From the NCBI RefSeq assembly GCF_014644295.1, contig NZ_BMKK01000013.1, positions 62,001 to 126,000 on the forward strand: 64,000 nt of DNA, written 5' to 3'. The stretch is from Emticicia aquatilis (GTDB taxonomy: Bacteria; Bacteroidota; Bacteroidia; Cytophagales; Spirosomataceae). Below the pieces are notes generated by a model. It was not told the DNA's origin. It was given only the letters and a program-made list of their open reading frames with translations, and searched no databases. The position numbers were made by a program, and so were the translations under genes. Shown here piece after piece: positions 16,708-26,066 of the stretch (position 1 is the stretch's first letter; each line of letters begins with the position of its first letter).

Positions 16708-17289
16708 TTAAAACTTAACTGATGGAGCTGCTTGGGCTGAATCAGATGCTTGGAAGAATCCTTTTTCAGCAAAACCAAAGATTTTGGCAAAAATAACCGT
16801 TGGGAATGCCAATGCAGATGAGTTGTAAGTCTGCACTGATGTATTGAAATCATTACGGGCCACTGCGATGCGGTTTTCAGTTCCTTCGAGTTGAGATTGA
16901 AGCTCCAAGAAGTTTTGGTTGGCCTTCAAATCTGGATATTTTTCAACCGAAACGAGCAAACGGCTTAATGCACCACTTAGTTGGTCTTGAGCAGCCTGAA
17001 ATTTCTGAATGTTTGCTGGAGTTAAATCGTCAGCTTTGATATTTACGGCTGTTGCACTTGCACGAGCTTGAATAACAGCAGTAAGTGTACTTTTTTCAAA
17101 ATCGGCAGCACCTTTTACAGTATTTACCAAGTTCGGAATCAAGTCTGAGCGGCGTTGATATTGTGTTTGCACGTTTGCCCATTTACCTTTTACGTCTTGG
17201 TCTTTTCCTACCAAACCGTTGTATGAGCTACATCCGTACATCCCGAAAATGAGTAAAATACCAACGATGATGAGTGTGCTTTTGTTCAT
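16708..17289 (-). CDS. lemA: LemA family lipoprotein
   Basis: LemA-type protein, 193 residues, first gene of the operon with two TPM genes. The N-terminus is hydrophobic with lipobox MYGC, so the protein is probably lipid-anchored. The family core follows: NGLVGKDQDVKGKWANVQ, YQRRSDLIPNLVNTVKG, QLSGALSRLLVSVEKYPDLKAN and ENRIAVARNDFN. LemA and TPM/YgcG proteins are linked in many bacteria, but their joint function is not settled. A consensus promoter lies about 40 bp upstream. Confidence 0.93.
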   Translation of the reverse strand: MNKSTLIIVGILLIFGMYGCSSYNGLVGKDQDVKGKWANVQTQYQRRSDLIPNLVNTVKGAADFEKSTLTAVIQARASATAVNIKADDLTPANIQKFQAAQDQLSGALSRLLVSVEKYPDLKANQNFLELQSQLEGTENRIAVARNDFNTSVQTYNSSALAFPTVIFAKIFGFAEKGFFQASDSAQAAPSVKF

Positions 17290-17330
17290 TGTCTTTAATT
17301 CGTTTTTTTGTAATTGGTTAAATTTTGATT

Positions 17331-17360
17331 CAAATGTAATGATTTGAAAATGATATACAA
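17331..17360 (-). promoter_or_regulatory. Bacteroidota-type promoter of the lemA operon
   Basis: On the minus strand, TTG (17360-17358), 19 bp, then TACATTTG (17338-17331), a full match to TTG-N19-TAnnTTTG. It is 41 bp before the lemA ATG. Confidence 0.7.
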
Positions 17361-17431
17361 GTGACTAAATGTTATAAATGGATAAAAAACTCAGCAAGCG
17401 GATATTTTTGATGTCGATTGCAGAATTTTTT

Positions 17432-18862
17432 TTAAGATTTTAACCATTTACTAACATTAACGATAGGTTTTGGATAGTCTGTGCCTAAAGTCACGCCATA
17501 TTCTTTCTGCTCTTTGTCGCTCAATAGCCCCACAAAATGTACTTTGTCAGCTGGAACATTGGCAAGTTCGGGTAGCCAAAGTTTTACGTATTCGCCTTGT
17601 TTATCATACATATCGGCTTGGCGGCCAATATTAAAGTAGCGGTCTTCTCGTGGGTCGTTGCCTACACCAGCCGAATAATTCCAGTTTCCCCAGTTGCTAC
17701 ACACGTCATAATCAACGAGTTGTGTCTCAAAGTATGATGCACCCCAAGTCCAATCAATACCGAGGTCTTTGGTCAAGAAACTGGCCACGTTTTGGCGTCC
17801 ACGGTTCGACATAAAGCCAGTTTGCTGTAATTCTCGCATATTGGCATCAATAAATGGCACTCCAGTTTCGCCCTTTACCCACTTCTCAAAATTGGCCTTA
17901 TCACGTTTCCAAAGCTTCATTAAATCATTTTTCACACCACTTGGTTTGAAGATTCGAGTACCAAATTTCAAGGCTATGAAATGGAAATAATCTCTCCAGA
18001 TAAGTTCAAAAACCAGCCAGTAGGTCGAATCATTGGCGGCAACTTCTTTTTCGTATTTTTTTACTTCTTCATAAATCGTACGAGGAGAAATACAGCCTAA
18101 GCTCAACCACGCTGAAAATTTGGAAGAATAATCGGCTCCGATGAGGCCATTGCGGGTTTCTTTGTAGGTTTTTAGTAAGTCGTTATCCCAAAAATATTCA
18201 TCAAGTCGATATTGAGCGGCGGTTTCACCTCCTTGAAACGACAGAACTGAGCGTTTGTCGGCCTTTACGTTTTGCTCAAAACCAAGCGTTTTTAAAGTCG
18301 GAATTTCGCCCGATTCAATCGTTTTATCAACTTTCGGTAAGGTTTTCGGAGCATCGAAGGTCGGGCGTATTTTGGCCGAACGTTCTACTTTTTTTCTAAA
18401 TTCAGTAAAAACATCGGGTAAGAAGTTTATCTGAAAAGGAAGGTCACGGGCGTGATAGAGTGTGGCAATCCACACCAATTCGATTTCGATATTAAGTGGT
18501 TTGAGCCTCTTAGAAAGGCTGGCTTCGATGGTTGTTTCTTCTTGAGTTACTTCTTTGCTGGCATAAACCGCTGCTACTTGAAGTTCGGAAGCCATTTTGG
18601 CCAAAATTTCTTCGGGTTTGCCGATTCTGACAATTAATTCAGAACCAATTTTGCGGAGATTTGTACGAAGATTTTCTACCGATTCGATTAAAAATTTGGC
18701 TCGAAATGCTCCTGTACGCTTAAAACCAATGGGTGTGTCAATAAACTGACGTTCATCAAAAATATAGACAGGAATTACATTTCCTTCTTTGGTTGCTTGT
18801 ATAAGTGCCTCATTATCGTGAAGTCGTAAGTCGTTTCTGAACCAGAAAAGAATATTTTGCAT
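17432..18862 (-). CDS. Cryptochrome DASH (photolyase family)
   Basis: Blue-light flavoprotein of the DASH branch; family members repair UV dimers in single-stranded or looped DNA. The 476-residue chain starts with the photolyase domain (LFWFRNDLRLHDNEAL) and has the FAD-binding half with FELIWRDYFHFIALKFG, GVPFIDANMRELQQTGFMSN and RGRQNVASFLTKDLGIDWTWGA. DASH-typical sequence includes ETQLVDYDVCSNWGNWNYSAG and DPREDRYFNIGRQADMYD. It stands alone between the lemA operon and a lipoprotein gene on the same strand, with no light-regulator gene adjacent. Confidence 0.92.
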   Translation of the reverse strand: MQNILFWFRNDLRLHDNEALIQATKEGNVIPVYIFDERQFIDTPIGFKRTGAFRAKFLIESVENLRTNLRKIGSELIVRIGKPEEILAKMASELQVAAVYASKEVTQEETTIEASLSKRLKPLNIEIELVWIATLYHARDLPFQINFLPDVFTEFRKKVERSAKIRPTFDAPKTLPKVDKTIESGEIPTLKTLGFEQNVKADKRSVLSFQGGETAAQYRLDEYFWDNDLLKTYKETRNGLIGADYSSKFSAWLSLGCISPRTIYEEVKKYEKEVAANDSTYWLVFELIWRDYFHFIALKFGTRIFKPSGVKNDLMKLWKRDKANFEKWVKGETGVPFIDANMRELQQTGFMSNRGRQNVASFLTKDLGIDWTWGASYFETQLVDYDVCSNWGNWNYSAGVGNDPREDRYFNIGRQADMYDKQGEYVKLWLPELANVPADKVHFVGLLSDKEQKEYGVTLGTDYPKPIVNVSKWLKS

Positions 18863-18943
18863 AAGAAAAATTTAGACTGATAGGAAAATTTGCTGTTGCA
18901 AAAGTAACAGTTTTTCTCTCGACTTTGTTTATCTTATCTCAAC

Positions 18944-19756
18944 TCAATTACACATATATTGGTAAGCTACGGTCTGTGTGGTTTTGTTTTCGCCTTTCGT
19001 GATTGTCTTTGTGCCTTTGGTCGGAATCCCAGTTTTGTTGTATTCATAAACGGTTTCGATGGCTTCATCTACTTTACCGTTATCATCATAGATTTTGATT
19101 GAAGTTGCGTTATTTTGTCCAAAAAATGCAAAATAACTATTAGCCAGACCAATAAAACCATAAGCCATCGTACGATAGCCGTCGGGATAAAATTGAGCTT
19201 TTGTGTCGTAGTTAAGACCTTCATAAGCCAATAGCTCAGGTTCGCCTTCCATTTTAGTATAAACCTTCGATACGTTATCGTTGAGATACTCAACACGAGA
19301 CGTACCTTTTACTGTATATCCAAAAATATTTAAAGTTGTATTGATAGTGATGAGTTTATCGCCTGCATAAACAAAATCATTGACTTGGAATTCGTAGTCT
19401 TTTACCGAAGTTCGAGTTTTTGAAACTTTCCCTGTTGCTACATCATATACATAGGTTACGGTGTAAGTTTCCAACGCATTTCCATTTGAAATGGTCATTT
19501 TTTCGATTTGGTTTTTGATATTATAAGTAAAAATGGCATCTACCTCGCCATCTTCTTTATTGACGATTCGTTTGATGCGATTGAGTGTATATTCAAAAGA
19601 AGCAATGGGCGTACCAGTGGCAGAATTGACATTTTTGAGTGGGCATTTGGCCAACTGCGAGGTTTGTTGAGGAGTAATGCCTTCGTCACTTATTTTTTTA
19701 CAGGAAACAACAGCTCCGATAAGAGCCACCAATGCGAAGGATAAAATACGTTTCAT
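18944..19756 (-). CDS. Lipoprotein with YD-like beta-strand repeats
   Basis: Exported lipoprotein of 270 residues: signal MKRILSFALVALIGAVVSC with lipobox VVSC, cysteine 19. The mature part is built of short strand-turn repeats (FEYTLNRIKRIVNKEDGEVDAIFTYNIKNQIEKM, VTYVYDVATGKVSKTRT, YEYNKTGIPTKGTKT), like the DUF4595/YD-repeat lipoproteins common in Bacteroidota. These are assumed to be outer-membrane surface proteins; no enzyme motif was seen. Confidence 0.75.
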   Translation of the reverse strand: MKRILSFALVALIGAVVSCKKISDEGITPQQTSQLAKCPLKNVNSATGTPIASFEYTLNRIKRIVNKEDGEVDAIFTYNIKNQIEKMTISNGNALETYTVTYVYDVATGKVSKTRTSVKDYEFQVNDFVYAGDKLITINTTLNIFGYTVKGTSRVEYLNDNVSKVYTKMEGEPELLAYEGLNYDTKAQFYPDGYRTMAYGFIGLANSYFAFFGQNNATSIKIYDDNGKVDEAIETVYEYNKTGIPTKGTKTITKGENKTTQTVAYQYMCN

Positions 19757-19827
19757 TTGTATAAAATTGAAAATTTCAATAGCGAACTTTTACAATTTTA
19801 AGCAAAAAACGTGCCTGTTTTTATACG

Positions 19828-19864
19828 AAAAGAGGTGCTTTTACAACTAAAAAGCACCTCTTTT
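19828..19864. terminator. Terminator downstream of udk
   Basis: Perfect 15-bp inverted repeat, AAAAGAGGTGCTTTT and AAAAGCACCTCTTTT, with a 7-nt loop. It sits 20 bp after the end of udk. Confidence 0.85.
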
Positions 19865-19883
19865 GCTATATTTCATCGACAAA

Positions 19884-20501
19884 TCAAGGAAGTTTTGTTT
19901 TCAGGAAGGAAGTAAGAATATCCAGACCTTTCTCGAAGTGTAAATTATTATTGATGATGATGTCGGCACTGTATTTGGTTGGCTCAATGTATTTTTCGTA
20001 GGTTGGTGCTACATGGTTTTCCCAACGATAAAGTACATCGGTTAAGTCATAGCCACGTTCGTTGTTATCTCTGATGATGCGGCGTTTGATTTTGATATGC
20101 TCACGAGCATCAATGAAAACCCGTAAATCAAGCAAATTAGATACTTCCTGCGAATGGAAAACAAAGATGCCTTCAACTACAATGATTGGAGCTGGCTTGA
20201 AGGTCAAGGTTTTCGGAACAACATTAGGATTGTTGAAAACATATTCTTTGTGCTGAACGGTCTTGCCATTTTTGAGGTCGTTGATGTGTTGAGCATATAA
20301 CTCAAAATCAATGGCTTCTGGAAGGTCGTAGTTTTCTATATTGTTTTGGTCTTTCGGTACAAATTCTTGTGTACGATAGTAATTATCTTGCGAGATTAGG
20401 CAAACTTCTTCTTCTGAAAAAGACCCCAATAGTTGATGTAAAAAATATGTTTTTCCCGATGCACTTCCGCCCGTGATACCGACAATGTAAGGTTCTGTCA
20501 T
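19884..20501 (-). CDS. udk: Uridine kinase
   Basis: Cytoplasmic kinase of pyrimidine salvage, phosphorylating uridine and cytidine with ATP or GTP. Its P-loop GGSASGKT is at residues 11-18. Other family blocks are SQDNYYR, NYDLPEAIDFELYAQHI, the VVEGIFVFHS strand and RRIIRDNNERGYD. The 205-residue length is standard. A phosphoribulokinase-like alternative is less likely because DNYYR and the RRIxRDxxERG motif are uridine-kinase specific. Confidence 0.93.
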   Translation of the reverse strand: MTEPYIVGITGGSASGKTYFLHQLLGSFSEEEVCLISQDNYYRTQEFVPKDQNNIENYDLPEAIDFELYAQHINDLKNGKTVQHKEYVFNNPNVVPKTLTFKPAPIIVVEGIFVFHSQEVSNLLDLRVFIDAREHIKIKRRIIRDNNERGYDLTDVLYRWENHVAPTYEKYIEPTKYSADIIINNNLHFEKGLDILTSFLKTKLP

Positions 20502-20646
20502 GTTTTATGCCCAGTCTGCTGTAAAAATTATTTTATTGTTGATGTTGCCCAATGATGCTTGTTTGTGCAATTTTAAAACAAAATTAAGAAAAGGCTCAGG
20601 AATCTTGACAAAATATTTTGAGAAATGGCCATAAAAATAATAGATT

Positions 20647-21783
20647 ATGAAAAAAATCTTCAAAACGATACTACTAATCTTACTGGTTTTGGTGGGAGTT
20701 TATCTGATTTGGTCGAGTACAAATAAAGGTACAACACTACCACCAACACTTAAAATTGATGTGGTAGAGTCTTACGGAGATTCGACCGAAAAGGGGAATA
20801 TTCTTGGAGTACAAGCATTCATGACGCCAGTTGATTATGCTTCGGAAACTAATTTTAAGCAAAAAATTGAGTTTTATCTGATTGAAGCACAGAAGAACAA
20901 ATTACTGATTTCGGAGAAAACTATCGTAGTTTTTCCTGAATATATTGGTACTTTTTTGGTGGCGGCCAACGAAAAGGAAAGTTTGTATCAAGCAAAAACC
21001 TTAGAGGGAGGCATACAAACAATGGTACTGAGTAATATCGGGAAGTTTGCGAAAACATTCGTTTCTGCTCCAGATTCTGTAAAAGATAAAGTAAAATACG
21101 CCGCATTTGCCATGAAAGCGGCCGAAATGGCAAAAATCTATCAGACAGTTTTCTCTGAGTTAGCGGCAAAATATGCTGTTACAATCGTAGCGGGTTCGAT
21201 TTTATTACCTAATCCGAGTGTTGAAAATGGTATGCTGAAAGCAACCAATGGGTTGCTCTATAATACATCAATGGTATTTGATACTAAGGGGAAGTTAAAT
21301 CAGAGTTTAATTAAAAAAGTATTCCCAACAGCCGATGAGCTATCGTTTGTGTGTCCAGCTAAACCCGAAGATATTCCAGTTTTTGAAACTCCTGTTGGTC
21401 GAATGGGTGTACTTGTTTGTGCCGATGCTTGGTTTTCGGAATCGTACAAGGTTTTGAAACAAAAAGGCGTCGATTTTGTAGTAACTCCTTCTTATTCAAA
21501 TGGTTATGGCAATTGGAATAAGAAGTGGACTGGCTATTCGGGAGCAGAAACACCTGCTGATGCTAAAGGAAGCATCGGAAAACTAACACTCGGTGAAGCT
21601 TGGGTAAAACACGCAATGGCCGAAAGAGCAAAAAATGAAGCGGGGGTGAAGAAAGGTGTAAATGTTTTTCTGCAAGGAAATATCTGGGACTTGGGAGCAG
21701 ATGGCTCAACAATTATTTTGGATGATTCAGCCAAAGCCACTCAGCAGATTGGCAAAGCGGCTTTGGTGAATTTGTGGCTATGA
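20647..21783 (+). CDS. Membrane-anchored carbon-nitrogen hydrolase (nitrilase fold)
   Basis: Amidase or nitrilase superfamily protein, 378 residues, with one N-terminal transmembrane helix (residues 5-22) that anchors the catalytic domain outside the inner membrane. The catalytic glutamate is in VVFPEYIG, the cysteine is C258 in MGVLVCADAWFSESY, and a lysine candidate lies in QSLIKKVFPTADEL. The substrate is unknown; members cleave amides, carbamates or nitriles. It is monocistronic, facing the hexosaminidase gene. Confidence 0.82.
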   Translation: MKKIFKTILLILLVLVGVYLIWSSTNKGTTLPPTLKIDVVESYGDSTEKGNILGVQAFMTPVDYASETNFKQKIEFYLIEAQKNKLLISEKTIVVFPEYIGTFLVAANEKESLYQAKTLEGGIQTMVLSNIGKFAKTFVSAPDSVKDKVKYAAFAMKAAEMAKIYQTVFSELAAKYAVTIVAGSILLPNPSVENGMLKATNGLLYNTSMVFDTKGKLNQSLIKKVFPTADELSFVCPAKPEDIPVFETPVGRMGVLVCADAWFSESYKVLKQKGVDFVVTPSYSNGYGNWNKKWTGYSGAETPADAKGSIGKLTLGEAWVKHAMAERAKNEAGVKKGVNVFLQGNIWDLGADGSTIILDDSAKATQQIGKAALVNLWL

Positions 21784-21803
21784 AGCCTAAATTAACTTTT
21801 ATC

Positions 21804-23699
21804 TCACTTATCAGGCATTCTGTAAGTTTTTACAAACTCATTACCGATTTGCTGGCCATTTCTGAAAATTGCTGCTCTTACAGTAGTTAGTTTATTGAAT
21901 GTCTGAGGTACAAAAATAGGGGAGTTGGCCGTCGGTTTCGAGAAATCGAGCGAGTAACGCACCTGTGCATCACGTACGTAAGGCTCCAGCTTTACTTCTA
22001 CGGTTTGTGTATTTTTATTAGGTGTTGCTGTTTCTTTTACATCAAAAATACTTTTGGCGTAATTGACTTTCAATACCTCTAATCGCTTGAAGTGGGCTTC
22101 TAATCTACGTCCAAAATCAGCGAAGTTTTTATTGATAGATGGAGTCCACGTAACTTCCGATAAGGCACACGCACGAGGGAAAGTCATGTATTCGGCGTGT
22201 TCGGGTGTGGCCACGTATTCTGTCCAAAGGTTTACTTGAGCTCCCAAAATATGTTTTGTTTCTTCGGGTTTTAGTTCCGATGGCGTTGGTTCGTACGAAT
22301 AAACTTTCTCTAAAGTTAAAAAACCGCCAATTGCTAAAGGCTCTGTTATGGCATGAGACTGATAGTAATCAATGTAAACGTGCGAATTTGGTGTCATTAC
22401 TACATCGTGTTTTTGTTTGGCTGCTTCAATTCCGCCTTGCACACCTCTCCACGACATCACGGTAGCGTTTGGCGAAAGTCCACCTTCCAAAATCTCGTCC
22501 CAACCCATTAGTTTTCTACCTTTTGAAGTCAAAAACTTATCAATGCGTTTAATGAAATAGCTTTGTAATTCGTGTTCATCTTTCAAACCTTGAGCTTTCA
22601 TTAAATCTTGACAGAATTTACTTCTTTGCCATGTAATTTTCGGACATTCGTCGCCTCCGATATGAATGTATTTGCTCGGAAACAAGTCCATAACTTCTGT
22701 CAAAACGTCTTCAATAAACTTGAAAGTTTTCTCAGTAGGGCAGTAAACATCTTCGATTACACCCCAAATCTTAGCTACGCCATAAGGCCCGCCCGTACAA
22801 CCTAATTCTGGATAGGCCGCCAAAGCCGCCAAAGCGTGTCCTGGCATTTCGATTTCAGGGATAATCGTTACATATTTTTCTTGTGCATATTTTACTACTT
22901 CTCTGATTTCATCTTGTGTATAAAATCCTGAGTGTTCTTTTCCATCAAACTTTAATGGTTGATTATAAGACATTTTACCTTCAATTGTCTCAGAACGTAC
23001 CGAGCCAACTTGTGTGAGGCGAGGGTATTTCATGATTTCAATTCTCCAACCTTGGTCTTCTGTCAAGTGCCAGTGCAGAATATTCATTTTGTGCATGGCC
23101 AACAAATCAATGGTTTTCTTCACAAAAGATAATGGCATAAAATGACGACCCACATCGAGCATAAAACCACGGTGTTGGTAGCGAGGTTTGTCAACGATAT
23201 TTACACATGGCATGCTCAATAATAAGCCATTGACTTTATTTGAACTGTAAATTTGAGCAGGGAGTAATTGAAAAATCGTTTGTAGGGCATAAAAATACCC
23301 TTGCGAACCACTCGCTGTGATTGTCACCAAATTAGATTCGACCGAAAGCTCGTAGCCATCTTCGGACATTGGTTTGGTCGATTTTACAAACAAAATGGCA
23401 TTGGTGATTGGTGGTACAGGAATCGCTTTTTTGGTTTTAGGGTCAATTCTTGGCACTTTTGGTAACGAAACTTCGGTAAAAAGCTTCATGCCTGTTGTTT
23501 GAGCTACTTGGCTCGACAATAATTTTGCAACGGCCGCCGTGGGAGCATCGTTCGTTTGTAAAATAATTCGGGTTTCGCTACTAATTACAAATGTTCCGCT
23601 TTTGGCTATGAGTGTATCGGGCTGAGGAATAATATTGTATGTATTTTGTCCCCAGACGGTCGTGGCAAAACAAAAGAATACAAAGAGTAGTCGTTTCAT
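21804..23699 (-). CDS. Beta-N-acetylhexosaminidase (GH20), exported
   Basis: Secreted glycosidase that removes terminal beta-linked GlcNAc or GalNAc from glycans. A signal peptide ends VWG at about residue 17. A GH20b-like N-terminal domain reaches about 165, and the TIM-barrel follows from KPRYQHRGFMLDVGRHF, with RHF and LHWHLTEDQGWRIEI. The catalytic Asp-Glu pair is in HIGGDECPKITW near residue 350. The last 70 residues match a chitobiase C-terminal/Fn3-like domain (KLEPYVRDAQVRYSLDFSKP). At 631 residues it is normal length. The glycerol facilitator gene lies upstream, 45 bp away on the same strand. Confidence 0.93.
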   Translation of the reverse strand: MKRLLFVFFCFATTVWGQNTYNIIPQPDTLIAKSGTFVISSETRIILQTNDAPTAAVAKLLSSQVAQTTGMKLFTEVSLPKVPRIDPKTKKAIPVPPITNAILFVKSTKPMSEDGYELSVESNLVTITASGSQGYFYALQTIFQLLPAQIYSSNKVNGLLLSMPCVNIVDKPRYQHRGFMLDVGRHFMPLSFVKKTIDLLAMHKMNILHWHLTEDQGWRIEIMKYPRLTQVGSVRSETIEGKMSYNQPLKFDGKEHSGFYTQDEIREVVKYAQEKYVTIIPEIEMPGHALAALAAYPELGCTGGPYGVAKIWGVIEDVYCPTEKTFKFIEDVLTEVMDLFPSKYIHIGGDECPKITWQRSKFCQDLMKAQGLKDEHELQSYFIKRIDKFLTSKGRKLMGWDEILEGGLSPNATVMSWRGVQGGIEAAKQKHDVVMTPNSHVYIDYYQSHAITEPLAIGGFLTLEKVYSYEPTPSELKPEETKHILGAQVNLWTEYVATPEHAEYMTFPRACALSEVTWTPSINKNFADFGRRLEAHFKRLEVLKVNYAKSIFDVKETATPNKNTQTVEVKLEPYVRDAQVRYSLDFSKPTANSPIFVPQTFNKLTTVRAAIFRNGQQIGNEFVKTYRMPDK

Positions 23700-23744
23700 G
23701 ATAATGAAATTTATAAAATTGGGTATTAACAGTGAAAAGATTTG

Positions 23745-24458
23745 TTAAATATTGAATGCTCCTAAAAATAAAGCCGCTAAAATGCCACCAACGATAGGCC
23801 CTACCACAGGAATCCAAGCATAGTTCCAATCGCTTGTACCTTTGCCCGAAATTGGCAATACTGCATGAGCGATGCGTGGGCCTAAATCACGGGCAGGATT
23901 GATAGCGTAGCCCGTTGGCCCGCCCAACGAAAGACCAATTGCCCAAACCAACATACCGACCAAATAAGGAGCAAAGCCATTTGGCAAATCGGCAGTAAAT
24001 GAATTTGATACTATAATCAATACGATTGTGCCGATAATCTCAGAAATAAGATTGCCCGTAGGATTTCTGATGGCAGGAGCGGTAGCAAAAACCCCTAATT
24101 TTGCTCCTTTATCTTCGGTTATCGACCAATGAGGTAAGTAGGTCAGCCAAACGAGTGTTGCACCCAAAAATGCACCAATCATTTGAGCTGCAATAAATGA
24201 CCCTACGTTTGACCAATCGCCAGATTTTACGGCCATTGCTATCGTAACGGCTGGATTTAAGTGTGCATCTGGGCTACCAAATTTTTGGGCCACAAAAATG
24301 CCACACATAACTGCAAAAGCCCATGCGGCTGTTACGACTATCCAGCCACCATTTTCGCCTTTTGAGCCTTTTAAAAGAATATTTGCGACAACGCCGTCGC
24401 CCAGTAAAATAAGTACAAGCGTACCCAATAATTCACCAATAAAGTTTGAAGTTTGCAT
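23745..24458 (-). CDS. glpF: Glycerol facilitator, MIP/aquaporin family
   Basis: Inner-membrane channel with six transmembrane helices and two half-helices. The first NPA motif is in HLNPAVTIAM and the second in YAINPARDLGPRIAH. The aspartate after the second NPA (NPARD) is characteristic of glycerol facilitators rather than water-selective aquaporins. The start at MQTSNFIGELLGT (238 residues) is chosen over an ATG 39 bp upstream because the first helix begins just after it; the choice is not certain. Glycerol kinase is not in the window. Confidence 0.88.
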   Translation of the reverse strand: MQTSNFIGELLGTLVLILLGDGVVANILLKGSKGENGGWIVVTAAWAFAVMCGIFVAQKFGSPDAHLNPAVTIAMAVKSGDWSNVGSFIAAQMIGAFLGATLVWLTYLPHWSITEDKGAKLGVFATAPAIRNPTGNLISEIIGTIVLIIVSNSFTADLPNGFAPYLVGMLVWAIGLSLGGPTGYAINPARDLGPRIAHAVLPISGKGTSDWNYAWIPVVGPIVGGILAALFLGAFNI

Positions 24459-24547
24459 TGAGGTTTTGTTTGATATAGGGTTGAAATTGTTTGGCAAGTT
24501 AATTTATTTTGTCAGAACACACAATAGGTTTAACTTTGTGCTTAGAA

Positions 24548-24660
24548 TTTCGATGTTGGGGGTTCGATGTTGGATGTTAGCGGGGAGCTGATTGGGCTTA
24601 CCCAAAGAGATTTTATCAAACCAACTTCCAGTTTCCATCTTCCAAACTTCCAATTTCCAA
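24548..24660. repeat. Low-complexity GATGTTGGATGTTAG / CTTCCAACTTCC region
   Basis: Short words repeat in tandem: TTCGATGTTGG twice then GGATGTTAGC, followed by several CTTCCAAACTTCC-type units. There is no coding frame. It forms the upstream region of purB. A related ATCCAACATCC word appears inside the 5-FTHF cyclo-ligase gene at about 34.97 kb. Confidence 0.5.
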
Positions 24661-24679
24661 AGATTTTTACTTGAAAATT

Positions 24680-26023
24680 ATGCTTTTGAATTCTCTTACC
24701 GCTATTTCTCCTGTTGATGGTCGATACCGCCGACAAATCGAAAATCTTGCAAAATATTTTTCTGAATTCGGACTCATTCACTACCGTGTGAGAGTTGAAA
24801 TAGAATATTTTATTGCTCTTTGCGAGCTTCCGCTACCTCAACTTGAAGGTTTTGATAAAGGTTTGTACAAAAATCTTCGTGCGATTTATGAAAATTTTTC
24901 GGAAGAGGATGCTCTTAAAATCAAAGAAACCGAAAAAGTTACGAATCACGATGTAAAAGCTGTTGAGTATTTTATCAAAGATGCTTTCGAGGTCTTAGGA
25001 ATTGGCCAGCACTCAGAATTTATTCATTTTGGACTTACTTCGCAGGATGTCAATAACACCGCCATTCCATTATCGTTGAAAGAAGCGATGCTTGTTGAGG
25101 TTGTACCAACTTTTCAGCAGGTTTTGACAAAATTGCACGAATTAGCTGAGCAATGGAAAGATATAGCACTACTTGCACATACACACGGGCAACCCGCTTC
25201 GCCTACTCGTTTGGGTAAAGAATTATTGGTGTTCTGTGAAAGAATCGAGAAACAACTCGAAATGCTCAATGCTGTGCCTTACGCCGCTAAATTTGGTGGA
25301 GCAACTGGTAATTTCAACGCTCACAATGTGGCATATCCGCAAACCGACTGGGTAGCGTTCGGTAATAGTTTCGTAAACGATTGGCTCGGACTTTCTCGCA
25401 GTCAGAAAACTACGCAGATTGAGCATTATGATATGTTGGCGGCTATGTTTGATGCCCTCAAACGTCTCAATACGATTTTGATTGATTTCTCTCGTGATGT
25501 TTGGACTTACGTTTCGATGGGTTATTTCAAGCAAAAAATCAAAGCTGGTGAAATTGGTTCGTCGGCAATGCCACACAAAGTAAATCCGATTGATTTTGAA
25601 AATGCTGAAGGGAATTTAGGCGTTGCTAATGCTCTTTTTGAGCATTTTTCGGCAAAATTACCTATTTCTCGCCTGCAAAGAGACTTGACCGATTCAACGG
25701 TTTTGAGAAATTTGGGTGTGCCAGTTGGGCATACTGTTATTGCCTTGAAATCATTGCTGAAAGGTATGGATAAACTCGAACTTAATCAAGAAGCAATCGA
25801 CCACCATTTGGAAGAAAACTGGGCCGTTGTAGCTGAGGGTATTCAGACGGTTCTTCGCCGTGAAGGTTTCCCGAAACCTTATGAGGCATTGAAAGAATTG
25901 ACTCGCAAAAATGAGAAAATCACTGAAAAACGCATCAAAGAATTTATTGATACCCTTGATGTAAGCGAAAAAGTAAAATACGAACTCAGACGTATTTCTC
26001 CTTTTAATTATACAGGGATATAA
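24680..26023 (+). CDS. purB: Adenylosuccinate lyase
   Basis: Cytoplasmic tetrameric enzyme of purine synthesis, cleaving SAICAR and adenylosuccinate with release of fumarate. The start at MLLNSLTAISPVDGRY (447 residues) is the first ATG; a TTG nine bases upstream is in frame but less likely. Family markers are PVDGRYRRQIENL, the HTHGQPASPTRLG block with catalytic histidine, and the signature loop SSAMPHKVNPIDFENAEGN. The protein resembles the long E. coli-type PurB. A 15-bp terminator follows at 26028. Confidence 0.95.
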   Translation: MLLNSLTAISPVDGRYRRQIENLAKYFSEFGLIHYRVRVEIEYFIALCELPLPQLEGFDKGLYKNLRAIYENFSEEDALKIKETEKVTNHDVKAVEYFIKDAFEVLGIGQHSEFIHFGLTSQDVNNTAIPLSLKEAMLVEVVPTFQQVLTKLHELAEQWKDIALLAHTHGQPASPTRLGKELLVFCERIEKQLEMLNAVPYAAKFGGATGNFNAHNVAYPQTDWVAFGNSFVNDWLGLSRSQKTTQIEHYDMLAAMFDALKRLNTILIDFSRDVWTYVSMGYFKQKIKAGEIGSSAMPHKVNPIDFENAEGNLGVANALFEHFSAKLPISRLQRDLTDSTVLRNLGVPVGHTVIALKSLLKGMDKLELNQEAIDHHLEENWAVVAEGIQTVLRREGFPKPYEALKELTRKNEKITEKRIKEFIDTLDVSEKVKYELRRISPFNYTGI

Positions 26024-26027
26024 AATA

Positions 26028-26064
26028 AAAACGGCTCTTAGAAATTTAATCTAAGAGCCGTTTT
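26028..26064. terminator. Bidirectional terminator after purB
   Basis: Perfect 15-bp stem AAAACGGCTCTTAGA and TCTAAGAGCCGTTTT with a 7-nt loop, lying between convergent genes and ending 3 bp before the stop of the 26067 gene. Confidence 0.9.
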
Positions 26065-26066
26065 GG

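Noticed and set aside
24671-24679. TTG start for purB nine bases upstream
   Set aside because: In-frame but gives no added conservation; the ATG at 24680 begins the known N-terminus.
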